A stretch of 64,000 bases of DNA from Phycisphaerae bacterium (GTDB taxonomy: Bacteria > Planctomycetota > Phycisphaerae > Sedimentisphaerales > Anaerobacaceae), in contig JAGOLX010000003.1 of the NCBI GenBank assembly GCA_017993835.1, forward strand, positions 154,185 to 218,184, in the 5' to 3' direction. This document shows, one piece after another, positions 1 to 8,687 of the stretch. The translations under genes were made by a program, and so were the position numbers. Position 1 is the first letter of the stretch, and every line of letters begins with the position of its first letter. Below the pieces are notes generated by a model. It was not told where the DNA came from. It searched no databases and saw only the letters and a list, made by a program, of their open reading frames with translations.

Positions 1-182
1 GCCTGGATCGGGTCCGCCGTGGGCGTCTTGACATCCCGGCTGGCAGCCACACTGTTCGGCGATGCAGGCGGGTTTGCCTCGGGCTTCTCCCGCTTGCACC
101 CGTGCAGCACGCTCAGAACGAGCACGAACGCCAGAAACAGAGCCGTGACCCAGTACAAGCTGTGTTTGTCTCTCATTGACAT
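1..182 (-). CDS. Putative lipoprotein, N-terminal part (runs off left edge)
   Basis: Only about the first 60 codons are in the window. Reading from 182, the product begins MSMRDKHSLYWVTALF, continues through a hydrophobic stretch and reaches a Cys (VLHGC), then a Pro/Ala/Glu-rich tail. This is the layout of a lipoprotein signal peptide with its lipobox Cys near residue 29. The ATG at 182 is preferred over the in-frame ATG at 176 because a GGGAGG Shine-Dalgarno site lies 8 nt upstream of it. A good sigma-70-type promoter lies further upstream. The mature domain is outside the window, so no function can be given. Confidence 0.6.
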   Translation of the reverse strand, partial: MSMRDKHSLYWVTALFLAFVLVLSVLHGCKREKPEANPPASPNSVAASRDVKTPTADPIQ

Positions 183-240
183 ACGCAAAACCTCCCTGGT
201 TTGGGAGCCACAGGGCGCCCATAAGATATCCGAGGCAGCT

Positions 241-269
241 ACTATACTCCTGTGTCCTCGGGTAGTAAA
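241..269 (-). promoter_or_regulatory. Sigma-70-type promoter for the left-edge lipoprotein gene
   Basis: Read on the minus strand, TTTACT and TATAGT are separated by exactly 17 nt. Each box is close to consensus (TTGACA/TATAAT). It lies about 60 nt upstream of the start codon at 182. Confidence 0.5.
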
Positions 270-384
270 GGCCCTAGTGGAAATTTCCAGGCCCGCCGAC
301 CAGCCGCAAGATGGAAGGAAAGACGGTCCGGACCCTCCTGCCGCGACTGGAGGATAGCTCTTCCTGCACCGAGTGGCTTCCTTG

Positions 385-1959
385 TCAGTTCTGCGGGCTG
401 ACTCCGACTCGACCTCGGATCCCGGCAGTCAGTTGCTCGACCTTCTCCCTGGGCAGGCTCGGGTGAGGGGGCAAATCGAGCGCCTTCTCCGCGAGTCCCA
501 ACGCTTCCTGCATGGCCTCAGGTCGGTGCTTGGAGAGAAACTGCGCAAGCCAGCAGTACACGACGGGATTGGTCGATTCCACGTCCAGCAGCGTGCGGAA
601 ATGCCTCTCCGCCTCGTCCAGGTTCCCGGTCATTTCCAGAATGCGGGCGAGCATGCCGCGAGGCCGCCCTTCCTCGGGACGCAGCTCGACGGCCCGATTC
701 AGCGGGTCAATCGCAGCGGCGGGTCCCTGCGCCTGTGCCCGGCACGCCGCCAGCATCTGCCAGAGGTTGGCATTTCTCGGTTCCGATTGCGTTGCCTCCT
801 CCAGGATTTCGGTGCAGCGCAGGAACTCCCTCTGTGCATCCAGCAGGTTCGCCAAGCCGATTGCCACAAGGCCGCGGGACCTTCCGGCCTGCCAGAGAGG
901 CTCTAGAATCTGCTTCGCCTCGTCCGGCTCACCATTGCCCGAGAGGAATTGCGCGTACACGAGTTGTGTGGAAAGGCTGTTCGGATCCAGTTCCATTGCC
1001 CGCCTGTACGACTCACGGGCAACGTCCGGCTGGCCCACTCTCTCCGCGGCGTACGCGAGCATCCTGTGCCCATAGCCCAACTCCGAACGGAGACGGATGA
1101 ACGCTCGCGCCGACTCCATCGCCAGCTCGTACTTCTGCGGCCGCTGCAGACTCGACGTACGCAGGGCCAGCGAGCACACTTCGCGTGCGTCGGCAGGGCT
1201 TTGCAGACGGGTCTGCGCCCGACGCAGGCGGCCCTTGTCGAATCCATCCCCCAACAGCCCGAGCGCCTGGCTCACCGTGGGCCCTGTGGCTCCTTGTCCG
1301 AGAAACCGCTCGAGGTTCCGCTGAACCGTAGTAATACAGCCGACAACCTCGCCTGTATCCGGCAGTACGATGGCCGATCCGCTCCATCCAGGGCCCACCG
1401 CTTCGGCCTTGTTCAGCACGATGAGCCGAGGGATGCGCCCGCGGACGCCGACATACGCAACCAGCAGGACTTCCCCCTGGGCCTCGAACCCCTCCGGTGA
1501 GCTCACCGAATCCCAATCCTCCAGCCGGTCGATGACCCTGGACAGTCCGATGACTCGGACTGAATTCGCATCCAGGATGGCATCGGCGCTCGCGAGCGAC
1601 AGAGAGGGATGTCCCTTCCAGGGCACTTCCAGCACCGCCAGGTCGAGTTGCTCGTCGCTTGCCAGAATCCGGGCGTCACAGGCCTGCCCAAGACAGGGAC
1701 TGAAGACCGAGACGAACCCTTCGCATCGATGAGCGCCGGTGTTGGAAGACTCGTTGACCAGGTGGTCGCAGGTGATGACGAGCGTGCCATCGCCCACGAT
1801 GAACCCGTTCCCCGCGCGTGTCCCACTGAAGTAGCGCGTCGTCACCACAACCAGAGCCGACTGGGGCAGGCCGTCCGCAGGAACAGCCTGCGAACCACAG
1901 AACGCACACGCCCCGAACACCAGAGCCACAGAGATGACGCTTTTCCAGATACCCTTCAT
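385..1959 (-). CDS. Secreted trypsin-like serine protease with TPR repeats
   Basis: 524 residues. The N-terminus has a signal peptide (MKGIWKSVISVALVFGACAF). A chymotrypsin-fold protease domain follows at about residues 33-235, with a recognisable triad: His66 in CDHLV, Asp106 in LDLAVLEV and Ser193 in GPGWSGSAI. The rest, about 270-515, is helical and made of TPR units such as SYRRAMELDPNSLSTQLVYA and AERHFRTLLDVES. The protein is probably exported and could degrade or sense misfolded envelope proteins, the TPRs serving as a docking surface. No PDZ domain is seen, so it is not a standard DegP. It appears monocistronic; the next gene downstream starts about 200 nt away and has its own promoter. 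The substrate is unknown. Confidence 0.8.
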   Translation of the reverse strand: MKGIWKSVISVALVFGACAFCGSQAVPADGLPQSALVVVTTRYFSGTRAGNGFIVGDGTLVITCDHLVNESSNTGAHRCEGFVSVFSPCLGQACDARILASDEQLDLAVLEVPWKGHPSLSLASADAILDANSVRVIGLSRVIDRLEDWDSVSSPEGFEAQGEVLLVAYVGVRGRIPRLIVLNKAEAVGPGWSGSAIVLPDTGEVVGCITTVQRNLERFLGQGATGPTVSQALGLLGDGFDKGRLRRAQTRLQSPADAREVCSLALRTSSLQRPQKYELAMESARAFIRLRSELGYGHRMLAYAAERVGQPDVARESYRRAMELDPNSLSTQLVYAQFLSGNGEPDEAKQILEPLWQAGRSRGLVAIGLANLLDAQREFLRCTEILEEATQSEPRNANLWQMLAACRAQAQGPAAAIDPLNRAVELRPEEGRPRGMLARILEMTGNLDEAERHFRTLLDVESTNPVVYCWLAQFLSKHRPEAMQEALGLAEKALDLPPHPSLPREKVEQLTAGIRGRVGVSPQN

Positions 1960-2406
1960 AGCATTGCCTCTCGCAAAAGAACCTGCCTTGTCATCGCCAG
2001 TCTACACAGGTCCCCTGCGACCGGCAAGTCCTTCCGACCCGAGTTGCGATGACGAGAGCAGCCGACGGGAAAAAAATCGGTTCTTCACGGAATTGTGGGG
2101 AAGTCGGCACGGCTCTGAGAGACACGCGATGCGCTCGTTTGTTCTCCACGTGCCTTCATTTGGGGGCGCTGCCCCCAAACCCGCGGCATTTGGCGCATTG
2201 AGCCAGCAGCATGAGAATGGAGGAAAAGACAGCAAGACAGGCTCTGGTCGAGCGACCGATTCTTCTGCCTCCATGCTGCTGGTCCAGAGCGGGAAATGCC
2301 CGCCGCATTGCGGCGGATTCCGGAGATATCCGTTTCTTCCTCCCGACAGGCGTCCCCGCAATTCCGTGATGAACCAAAAAATCTCGCGGCCATCGCATTT
2401 TCCTTG
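1960..2406. other. Non-coding spacer between divergent genes
   Basis: No convincing gene is seen between the protease start and the blaI promoter; the open frames here are short, overlap each other on both strands and have no recognisable product. The spacer contains a perfect hairpin at 2159-2179 and smaller GC hairpins near 2290-2315. Confidence 0.6.
2159..2179. repeat. Perfect 9-bp hairpin (TTTGGGGGC / GCCCCCAAA)
   Basis: Nine-base arms with a 3-nt loop (GCT) lie in the spacer between the protease and blaI promoters. There is no T-run in terminator position after either arm, so it looks more like a small dispersed palindrome than an intrinsic terminator. Confidence 0.5.
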
Positions 2407-2450
2407 TTGACATGTCTTACACATGTAGGATATTATATCCTACACATGTA
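2407..2450 (+). promoter_or_regulatory. blaI-1 promoter overlapped by a double TACAnnTGTA operator
   Basis: A consensus -35 TTGACA (2407-2412) is followed after 18 nt by TATTAT (2431-2436). Two copies of TACACATGTA (2418-2427 and 2441-2450) flank a perfect GGATAT/ATATCC core, giving a dyad of about 35 bp centred on the -10 box. TACA/TGTA half-sites are the established BlaI/MecI recognition element, so the BlaI encoded directly downstream probably represses its own transcription here. Confidence 0.75.
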
Positions 2451-2463
2451 AGAGGAGACAGGC

Positions 2464-2838
2464 ATGAGCAAGAAACAACTACGGGCGATGAGTCCGGCGG
2501 AAACGGAAATCCTTCGGCTGGTTTGGCAATTGGGCGAAGCGACTGTGCAACAGGTGCGCGATGCCCTGCCGGAGAACCGCAAGGTGGCCTACAAAACGGT
2601 CCAGACTCTTCTGCGGCGACTGGAGGAAAAGGGCTATCTGACGCACAAGATCGAAGGCAAGGCCCACGTCTTCTGCCCCGCCGTCAAACGCGAGGCGGTC
2701 GTCAAGCGAACGGTCCTGGACTTCCTCGACCGCCTCTTCGGCGGCGACCCCCGGCCCCTGATGCACTTTCTGGCCCGGGAAGGCCGAATCGATCAAAAGG
2801 ATATCGAGGAACTGAAGAAGCTCATCGACGAATCGTAG
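2464..2838 (+). CDS. blaI: BlaI/MecI/CopY-family transcriptional repressor (module 1)
   Basis: 124 residues, the normal size for the family. The winged helix occupies about residues 8-80 (AETEILRLVWQLGEATVQQV, then KTVQTLLRRLEEKGYL as recognition helix and wing). The C-terminal helices (about 80-124) would dimerise and carry the cleavage-sensitive region. In the family, an M56 metalloprotease (BlaR1/MecR1) removes the repressor after sensing a signal; such a gene starts 32 nt downstream. A GAGGAG Shine-Dalgarno site lies a few nt before the ATG. The self-overlapping operator at 2407-2450 implies autorepression. No beta-lactamase gene is nearby, so the regulon is probably not antibiotic resistance. 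Confidence 0.9.
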   Translation: MSKKQLRAMSPAETEILRLVWQLGEATVQQVRDALPENRKVAYKTVQTLLRRLEEKGYLTHKIEGKAHVFCPAVKREAVVKRTVLDFLDRLFGGDPRPLMHFLAREGRIDQKDIEELKKLIDES

Positions 2839-2870
2839 CAAAGCAGACACTGGCTACGGAGGTGCCGACG

Positions 2871-5141
2871 ATGGATGCCTATCTGAACGAGGTCGTGCGA
2901 TACCTATTTGCGCAGAGTTGGTAGATCGCTCTGCTGACCGTGGCTGTAGCGGTGCTCACCTTCGCCCTGCGGCGCCGCAGCGCCCATGTTCGCTACCTGC
3001 TCTGGTTGATCGTTCTGGCCAAGTGCCTCGTACCACCGCTGTACGTGGTGCCTCTGTACGTCCTGCCTACCGTGGTCCCCGGAGGCACTCCCGATTCGCT
3101 GCCCTTGTTGGAGTGGCTCGCGGCGCATTCCGGGTCTCCACCCCCAGCATCACCCGAGGGGTCCTCTGTCGCAGTCCGCGAATCCGTTCCAACAGATCGA
3201 ACCATGCAAGCCCGGGGACGACGTCTGTCCACATGCGGATGGCTGGGGGCCCTCTGGATTGCTGGTGTCGTCACATATCTGACGGTAAACCTGCTCCGTG
3301 CTCTGCGAGGCCACCGTCGGCTTCGAAAGAACCGAAGACTCCTTCCGGATGATATGCGGGCCGATATTACCGAGACGCTGCTGGCCTATGGTCTGAAAAG
3401 ACATCCGAAGGTCTGGATCGTCGAGAACGTAGGGCAACCCTTCGTGTGGGGTTTGCTTCGGGGGAGCATCTACGTCCCGACGAGTCTTCTCTCTATCGGG
3501 AGGCATGAGCACCGCCGAGACGTCCTGGCGCACGAACTGAGTCACATGGTTCGGTTCGACGCGGGCGTCAACGTCCTCCAAGTGGTGGCCCAAGCGGTCT
3601 TCTGGTTTCACCCATTGGTCTGGTGGGCAAACCGCAAGATCCGCGTCGAACGGGAGAAGTGCTGCGATGAGACAGCCATTGCCCGTCTCCACACCCAGGC
3701 GAAGGACTACTGCAGCGCGGTGGTCGAAACACTCGCCAACATGAAGAAATCGCCTCGGCCCGTGCCGTCGTTGGCCATAGCTGGTCCACTCAAAGATATC
3801 GAGGAAAGGATTAGAACCATGCTGCAACCAGGAAGAGAATTCCGCCGACATGCCGGTCTCAGAATGGCGTTGGCCGTTCTGCTGCTAGCCACGTTCACCG
3901 TCCCAACAACCTTGGTTCTGTGCGCCAAAGGTGGAACAGAACAGGCAACTTCGGTCAGCGACGAAGGGTTGTCACTGGGGTCAGGTGAGAGAACACCTGC
4001 CGGAGCATCTGCAGCGCGTTTGGGCGATCTAATTCGCACCTTCCAGGACCCTAATGTCAACGGACGGAGTATGTTCGGACACTCCGTCACAGTGATCGGG
4101 AATGACGTTCTGGTAGGAGCCCCCATGAACAAGGTCGCATATCTGTTCGACGGCTCGACCGGAAGACTCATGCGAACATTCGTTCCTCCAGATCCGACAA
4201 AGGCTGGCCTCTTCGGATTCTGCGTGGGCGGGGTCGGACAAGATGTCCTTATTGCGGACTTGGCATACAGGGCGGATCCAAATGGCCAGCCGCCAGGAGA
4301 AGCCTACTTGTTCAACGGTCATACAGGAGAGCTGCTCCGCACGTTCGCAAATCCGCAGCCCGACAACTACATGCTCTTCGGACGAGCCGTGGCTGGAATG
4401 GGTGACGGTCGGGTCATTCTCCAAGCGGTATCCAAGGACATGACGACGGATGTCACCTTCCTTCTTGACGCTCCCACCGGCAAAGTGCTGCACGTTTTCC
4501 AGCAACCCAAGTCGAAAAACGTTGGAGGGGACGAGACTTGGGTAACTGCCATTGACGACCAGATATGGATCGGAGCGATGTGTGACGACACCGGCGCCGA
4601 GAAGGCGGGCGCCGTGTATGTGTTCGATGGTGCCACAGGCAAGCCCGTACGTACCTTCCTGAATCCCAATCCGAGCCCCTATGCCCTCTTCGGCAACTGT
4701 ATTGCCTTCTCCGCCAATCGTGTCCTGATCGGTGCCGCTCTAGCAACCATTGATGGAAGACGATCCGGGGCCGTCTATTTGTTCGAACGTGGAACCGGCG
4801 AATTGCTTCGGAGTTTCATGAATCCCTCGCCCAGCGAGGCCGGCAAATATGATAGCACAGGACCGCATGGCGACTACTTCGGACGCTCTGTGGCTTGGGT
4901 AGGCAACAGCGTTTTGATCGGAACGACATGGGATGACACGGGCGCCAAGGCGGCCGGAGTAGCGTATCTGTTCGACGGTGCAACCGGCAGGTTGCTTCAC
5001 AAGTTCGCCAATCCCAATCCGGTGGAGAACGCTCACTTCGGTGTTCAGGTGGCCGCTCTGGGGAACAACATCCTTGTTGCAGCCCGCGATCTGGGGGGGC
5101 GCATGAGCGGCACCGTCTACTTGTTCAAAGGCACTGACTAA
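2871..5141 (+). pseudogene. BlaR1-like M56 peptidase with seven-repeat FG-GAP propeller, interrupted by TAG at codon 18
   Basis: The expected start is ATG 2871, with GGAGG 8 nt upstream, but codon 18 (2922-2924) is TAG, between SW and IALLTVAV. After it the frame stays open for more than 730 codons. A GTG at 2940 could restart translation, with no clear ribosome site. From the GTG, residues 1-120 are membrane segments; HELSH (198-202) and the ERE of EREKCCDE (Glu239) form the M56 zinc site. A hydrophobic segment near 305-325 is followed, from about 360 to 733, by seven FG-GAP-like repeats (MFGHSVTVIGNDVLVGAP, LFGFCV, LFGRAV, LFGNCI, YFGRSV, HFGVQV), as in a seven-bladed propeller replacing the penicillin-binding sensor of true BlaR1. 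The TAG may be a CAG-to-TAG mutation, an assembly error or bypassed by restart; TAG is an ordinary stop elsewhere here. Confidence 0.75.
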
Positions 5142-5206
5142 CACTTGTGGCGCCCATCCTTTCTTGGGTACCAGCGACAGAGTGTCCACCAACCGAGGTA
5201 AGGAGT

Positions 5207-5240
5207 CGGCGGGGTCAACGGACGCCCCGCCGGTGTTTTG
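5207..5240 (+). terminator. Intrinsic terminator after BlaI/M56 module 1
   Basis: An 8-bp GC stem (CGGCGGGG at 5207-5214 with CCCCGCCG at 5225-5232) with a 10-nt loop is followed by GTGTTTTGTC. It separates the two modules into independent transcription units. Confidence 0.6.
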
Positions 5241-5340
5241 TCATTCTCAACATGCGTTTGTATCGCGGGCCACCACCTTTGCCGGGCATCCTGCACATGC
5301 CGACCCCAAAGAAAATCTTCACCATCTACGGTTTTTACCG

Positions 5341-5369
5341 TTGACATACTACTGGTTAAGCCGTAGTCT
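5341..5369 (+). promoter_or_regulatory. blaI-2 promoter with a different palindromic operator
   Basis: TTGACA (5341-5346) lies 17 nt before TAGTCT (5364-5369). The imperfect 20-bp palindrome ACTACTGGTTAAGCCGTAGT (5348-5367) fills the spacer, and ACGGT-TTTT-ACCGT overlaps the -35 box upstream (5328-5341). The ACTAC/GTAGT half-sites differ from the TACA/TGTA half-sites of module 1, which suggests that the two repressors are insulated from each other. Confidence 0.6.
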
Positions 5370-5422
5370 ATAGTGTGGATTGGCAAGTGAATTCGTCGTT
5401 CCTGTGGATCAGGAGGTTTTCT

Positions 5423-5818
5423 ATGGCACGACCACGTCAGGAGAATCCGACGCCCGCGGAATTGGAGGTGCTGCGGGTTATCTGGGAGCGAGGGCCAAGC
5501 ACCGTTCGCGAGGTCATGATCTCGCTGCATCAGGATCGCCCGAGGGCCTATACCTCCGTGATGAGCCTGATGAACGTCATGGTGGAGAAAGGTCTGCTCG
5601 CCACAGAACCCAAAGGCCGGGCCTTCCTCTACTCCGCGAAGATCTCCCAGGCCCGGACGCAGTCCGAGATCGTGAAGGACCTGCTCGGGCGAGTATTCGA
5701 CGGCTCGGCCAGCGCCCTGGTCACCCACCTGCTCGAGCAGGCCAAGCCGGATGGCGAGGAACTGGACGAAATCCAGAAGACGATTGCTGAGTTCGCACGC
5801 AAGAAGGGAGGTGCGTAA
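5423..5818 (+). CDS. blaI: BlaI/MecI/CopY-family transcriptional repressor (module 2)
   Basis: 131 residues from ATG 5423, chosen because AGGAGG lies 6 nt upstream; the longer in-frame start at 5375 would overlap the promoter. The N-terminal winged helix is clear (TPAELEVLRVIWERGPSTVR, then YTSVMSLMNVMVEKGLL), followed by a C-terminal dimerisation and regulatory part (EIVKDLLGRVFDGSASALV). Its recognition region differs from that of the module-1 repressor, in line with the different operator upstream. The stop codon overlaps the next ATG by one base (TAATG), so repressor and peptidase are translationally coupled, as is usual for blaI-blaR1 pairs. Confidence 0.9.
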   Translation: MARPRQENPTPAELEVLRVIWERGPSTVREVMISLHQDRPRAYTSVMSLMNVMVEKGLLATEPKGRAFLYSAKISQARTQSEIVKDLLGRVFDGSASALVTHLLEQAKPDGEELDEIQKTIAEFARKKGGA

Positions 5819-8655
5819 TGTCCGTGGTCGAGTTCTTCTCCCAGCCCGTTTGGCACCGCTTGAGTCTCACCCTGGTCCACTTTCTCTGGCAGGGTCTGGC
5901 AGCAGCGATGCTCGCCTGTGTGTCCGTTCGACTCCTGAGACTCCAGCGAGGCAACCCTCGCTATGCGGCCTACCTCGTGGTGTTTGTCGCGACGGCAGCC
6001 TGTCCGCTGATCACGTTCGCAGTCCTGGATGCGCCCTCGCAGTCTGTCGCCACGCCGGCGAATCCGTCGCCTGTGATCGAATCGGCAACGCCCGACCCCC
6101 TTGTCGCTTCCATCACCCCGGTGCAGTCACAGGGCGGGAACCCAGTGATTGGCACACCGCTGGCCCACCGCCCTCTCCACGAGAGACTCGACAGCATACT
6201 GCAGGCATCGCTGCCATGGGCAATGTTGTGTTGGATGGGCGGGGTCCTGGTGTTGAGCGTGCGTTTGCTGCTGGGGTTTATCGGCGTATGCCGATGGCGC
6301 CGCAGCGCCGAGCCTCCGGCAAGCGAGCTTACGACGCGGATCAGAGTGCTGAGCGAAAGACTGGGTATGGCGGGCTTCTCTCGGGTATTCATCTCACAGC
6401 GAGCGATGGAGGCGGCCGCAATGGGCTGCCTGCATCCCATCGTGTTGTTGCCCGCTGCCCTGGCGACCCGGATGCCGCCGGAGATGTTGGAGGCCGTGAT
6501 CGCTCACGAGTTGGCCCACATCCGCCGACTCGACTTGTGGGTCAACCTGGCCCAGCGGGTGGTCGAGACACTCTTGTTCTACCACCCGGCGGTCTGGTGG
6601 TTGTCTTCCCGCCTGCGCAGCGAGCGGGAGTTGTGCTGCGACGAACTGGCCGTGAAAGCCACAGGAGAACGACTGACGTATGCGTCAGCCCTGGAGAGTG
6701 CAGGGAGAATCCATTTGGCCTTGACACGGCCCACCCTTGCCCTGCGGTTTGGACAAGACGGAAAGCCCACGCTCAGCCGCGTCCGTCACATCCTGGGCTT
6801 TCCCGCCACTCCGCCGGACTCGCGTGCCTGGCTCGCCGGCGCCATCGTGGTCGCCCTGCTGGCAGTCCTTGCTATACCACCGTTTTCGGCCTGGACCGGG
6901 GGAGCCGAGAAGGAACCTGCAATCCGCAAAACAGACCAAACACTCGCATTGCCCGCGCCGCTCTCTCAGTTCCCCCGCACACTGAATGGCTGGACCGGCG
7001 AGGATCTCCACCTTCCGGCGGCCGTGCGAGAGTACATGCGAGACAAGGCAACCGACGATTTCATTAACCGGCGCTACGTCAACAGGGCTACGCAGCAATC
7101 GGCGGATCTGTACGTGGCATATTCCTCGTCCCATCCGAGCGGCGTTCTCAGCCAATCCCCACTGCGATGCTTCCCTGCGAACGGGTGGATTTGGGATCAG
7201 ACGGCCCCCCTGAACATTGTCACCTCATCCAATCGCCTGATTCGGGTCGCCGTGCACCGATTTCACCCGCTTTCTTCGCCACCGACCGAGTTGGCCGTGC
7301 TGTGCGTCTACATCGTGGACAACAGAATCGTGACAGAGCAGGACTTGTTGGAACGGTTTGCGGAAGAGACTCCGCAACACCAACTCCGCTATGTGGCCCA
7401 GATCGAAATCAGTTCCTTCCGCGGAGATTCCGTTCGGTCGGCGGCTGGCGCGATGCTCGATGCTCTCCTGGAGACCTTTGCTGTACGCAGTCCTGCCACC
7501 GAACCTGGAGCAGATGACAGTGGAGGGGAGTCCCAGGAATCAGGCTCTCCACCTCAGACTTTCAACTCCAGCATGGTGTTTGACGTCTTCGCCCAGAAGT
7601 CCTTTTCTCATGTTCCCGACATGGACTCCGGCGAGATGGGGTCCGGCCCAAGGTGGATCGGGCGTACCCCGAGTGCCTCACCGACGGAGATTCCCGCTGG
7701 CTGGATATGGTGGGTGTTGCCGTCAGTTCCGGTGGACAATTGGGACGCGTTGATCGAAGAGATGGATCACAGTGGCGTCCCCGGTTTGAAACTGCCCCTG
7801 GCCACCGATTCCGATATGGAACATCTCGCAAATCTGGCAAGGCTCAAATATCTGGATCTGATCTCGCCGCGAATTACCGATGTAGGTCTCGCCCACCTCA
7901 AGAACCTGTCCGAATTGCAGTGGCTGACTCTTCAGGCGGGTGCCGGTGTAACCGACGCTGGCTTGGCGAATCTCGCCGGCATGACCAAGCTGAGGATTCT
8001 GGTTTTGGGCAACATACAGGTCACAGACGCAGGTCTGGCGCATCTCAAAGGCCTGACCGCCTTGCAGGCTCTGTCCGTGCAGGGTGCTCCGATCTCCGAT
8101 GCGGGTCTAAGGAACCTCCAGGGTCTGAGCAAGCTGCAATTCCTGGACTTGCTCGGGACCCAGATTACGGACAACGGCGTGGCCCTGCTGACGCATCTGC
8201 CCGAATTGCAGGTCCTGCTGTTGGGCAGCGCCAAGATCACGGGGCCCGGTTTGGCCCATCTCAAGGGCATGCCTCGATTGCGTGGATTGGTCCTGGCAGG
8301 CACCCAGGTCACGGACGCCAGTCTGGCCTCTCTCGCGGACCTGCCGGGATTGCAGGGATTGACCCTGTCCGGCACGCAAATCACCGATGCAGGCATCGCC
8401 CACCTCCAGGGCCTCACCGGACTACGAGTTCTGGAACTGGAGAACACCAGGATCACCGACGCGGGTCTCGCATACCTCCAGGGCCTAACCGAATTGACGT
8501 GGCTGAACCTGACCAGCGACAAGATCACGGATGCGGGCCTGGGACAACTCGAGAGCCTCACCGGGTTGAAGCATCTGTCGACACGGGGCAAGCAGATTAC
8601 GCTCGCCGGTGAACAACGGCTCAAGCAGGGTCTTCCAAATCTCACGAGAGACTGA
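5818..8655 (+). CDS. M56 (BlaR1-like) membrane peptidase fused to EpsI-like domain and leucine-rich repeats
   Basis: 945 residues. Residues 1-350 are the M56 part: several membrane helices, HELAH at 230-234 and ERELCCDE completing the zinc site. A helix near residues 338-358 leads into an extracytoplasmic half. Residues about 380-535 match the exosortase-associated EpsI/DUF3485 pattern: LSQFPRTLNGWTGEDL, LYVAYSSSHPSG and SPLRCFPANGW, keeping the family Cys and the GW pair, although the family His before SP is Gln. From about 660 to 940 there are some 11 leucine-rich repeats of about 24 residues (ITDAGLAHLKGL type). By analogy the outer domains sense a signal and the peptidase then inactivates the coupled repressor. 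EpsI-like and LRR modules in one M56 protein are not an arrangement I know. Confidence 0.85.
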   Translation: MSVVEFFSQPVWHRLSLTLVHFLWQGLAAAMLACVSVRLLRLQRGNPRYAAYLVVFVATAACPLITFAVLDAPSQSVATPANPSPVIESATPDPLVASITPVQSQGGNPVIGTPLAHRPLHERLDSILQASLPWAMLCWMGGVLVLSVRLLLGFIGVCRWRRSAEPPASELTTRIRVLSERLGMAGFSRVFISQRAMEAAAMGCLHPIVLLPAALATRMPPEMLEAVIAHELAHIRRLDLWVNLAQRVVETLLFYHPAVWWLSSRLRSERELCCDELAVKATGERLTYASALESAGRIHLALTRPTLALRFGQDGKPTLSRVRHILGFPATPPDSRAWLAGAIVVALLAVLAIPPFSAWTGGAEKEPAIRKTDQTLALPAPLSQFPRTLNGWTGEDLHLPAAVREYMRDKATDDFINRRYVNRATQQSADLYVAYSSSHPSGVLSQSPLRCFPANGWIWDQTAPLNIVTSSNRLIRVAVHRFHPLSSPPTELAVLCVYIVDNRIVTEQDLLERFAEETPQHQLRYVAQIEISSFRGDSVRSAAGAMLDALLETFAVRSPATEPGADDSGGESQESGSPPQTFNSSMVFDVFAQKSFSHVPDMDSGEMGSGPRWIGRTPSASPTEIPAGWIWWVLPSVPVDNWDALIEEMDHSGVPGLKLPLATDSDMEHLANLARLKYLDLISPRITDVGLAHLKNLSELQWLTLQAGAGVTDAGLANLAGMTKLRILVLGNIQVTDAGLAHLKGLTALQALSVQGAPISDAGLRNLQGLSKLQFLDLLGTQITDNGVALLTHLPELQVLLLGSAKITGPGLAHLKGMPRLRGLVLAGTQVTDASLASLADLPGLQGLTLSGTQITDAGIAHLQGLTGLRVLELENTRITDAGLAYLQGLTELTWLNLTSDKITDAGLGQLESLTGLKHLSTRGKQITLAGEQRLKQGLPNLTRD

Positions 8656-8687
8656 GACTCCATCGACAAGCACAGGACGATGGGAAG

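Noticed and set aside
2922..2924. Genetic-code change (TAG read as an amino acid)
   Set aside because: TAG is used as the normal stop in this window, for example at 2836-2838, 18438-18440, 31836-31838 and 39583-39585, so genome-wide recoding is unlikely.
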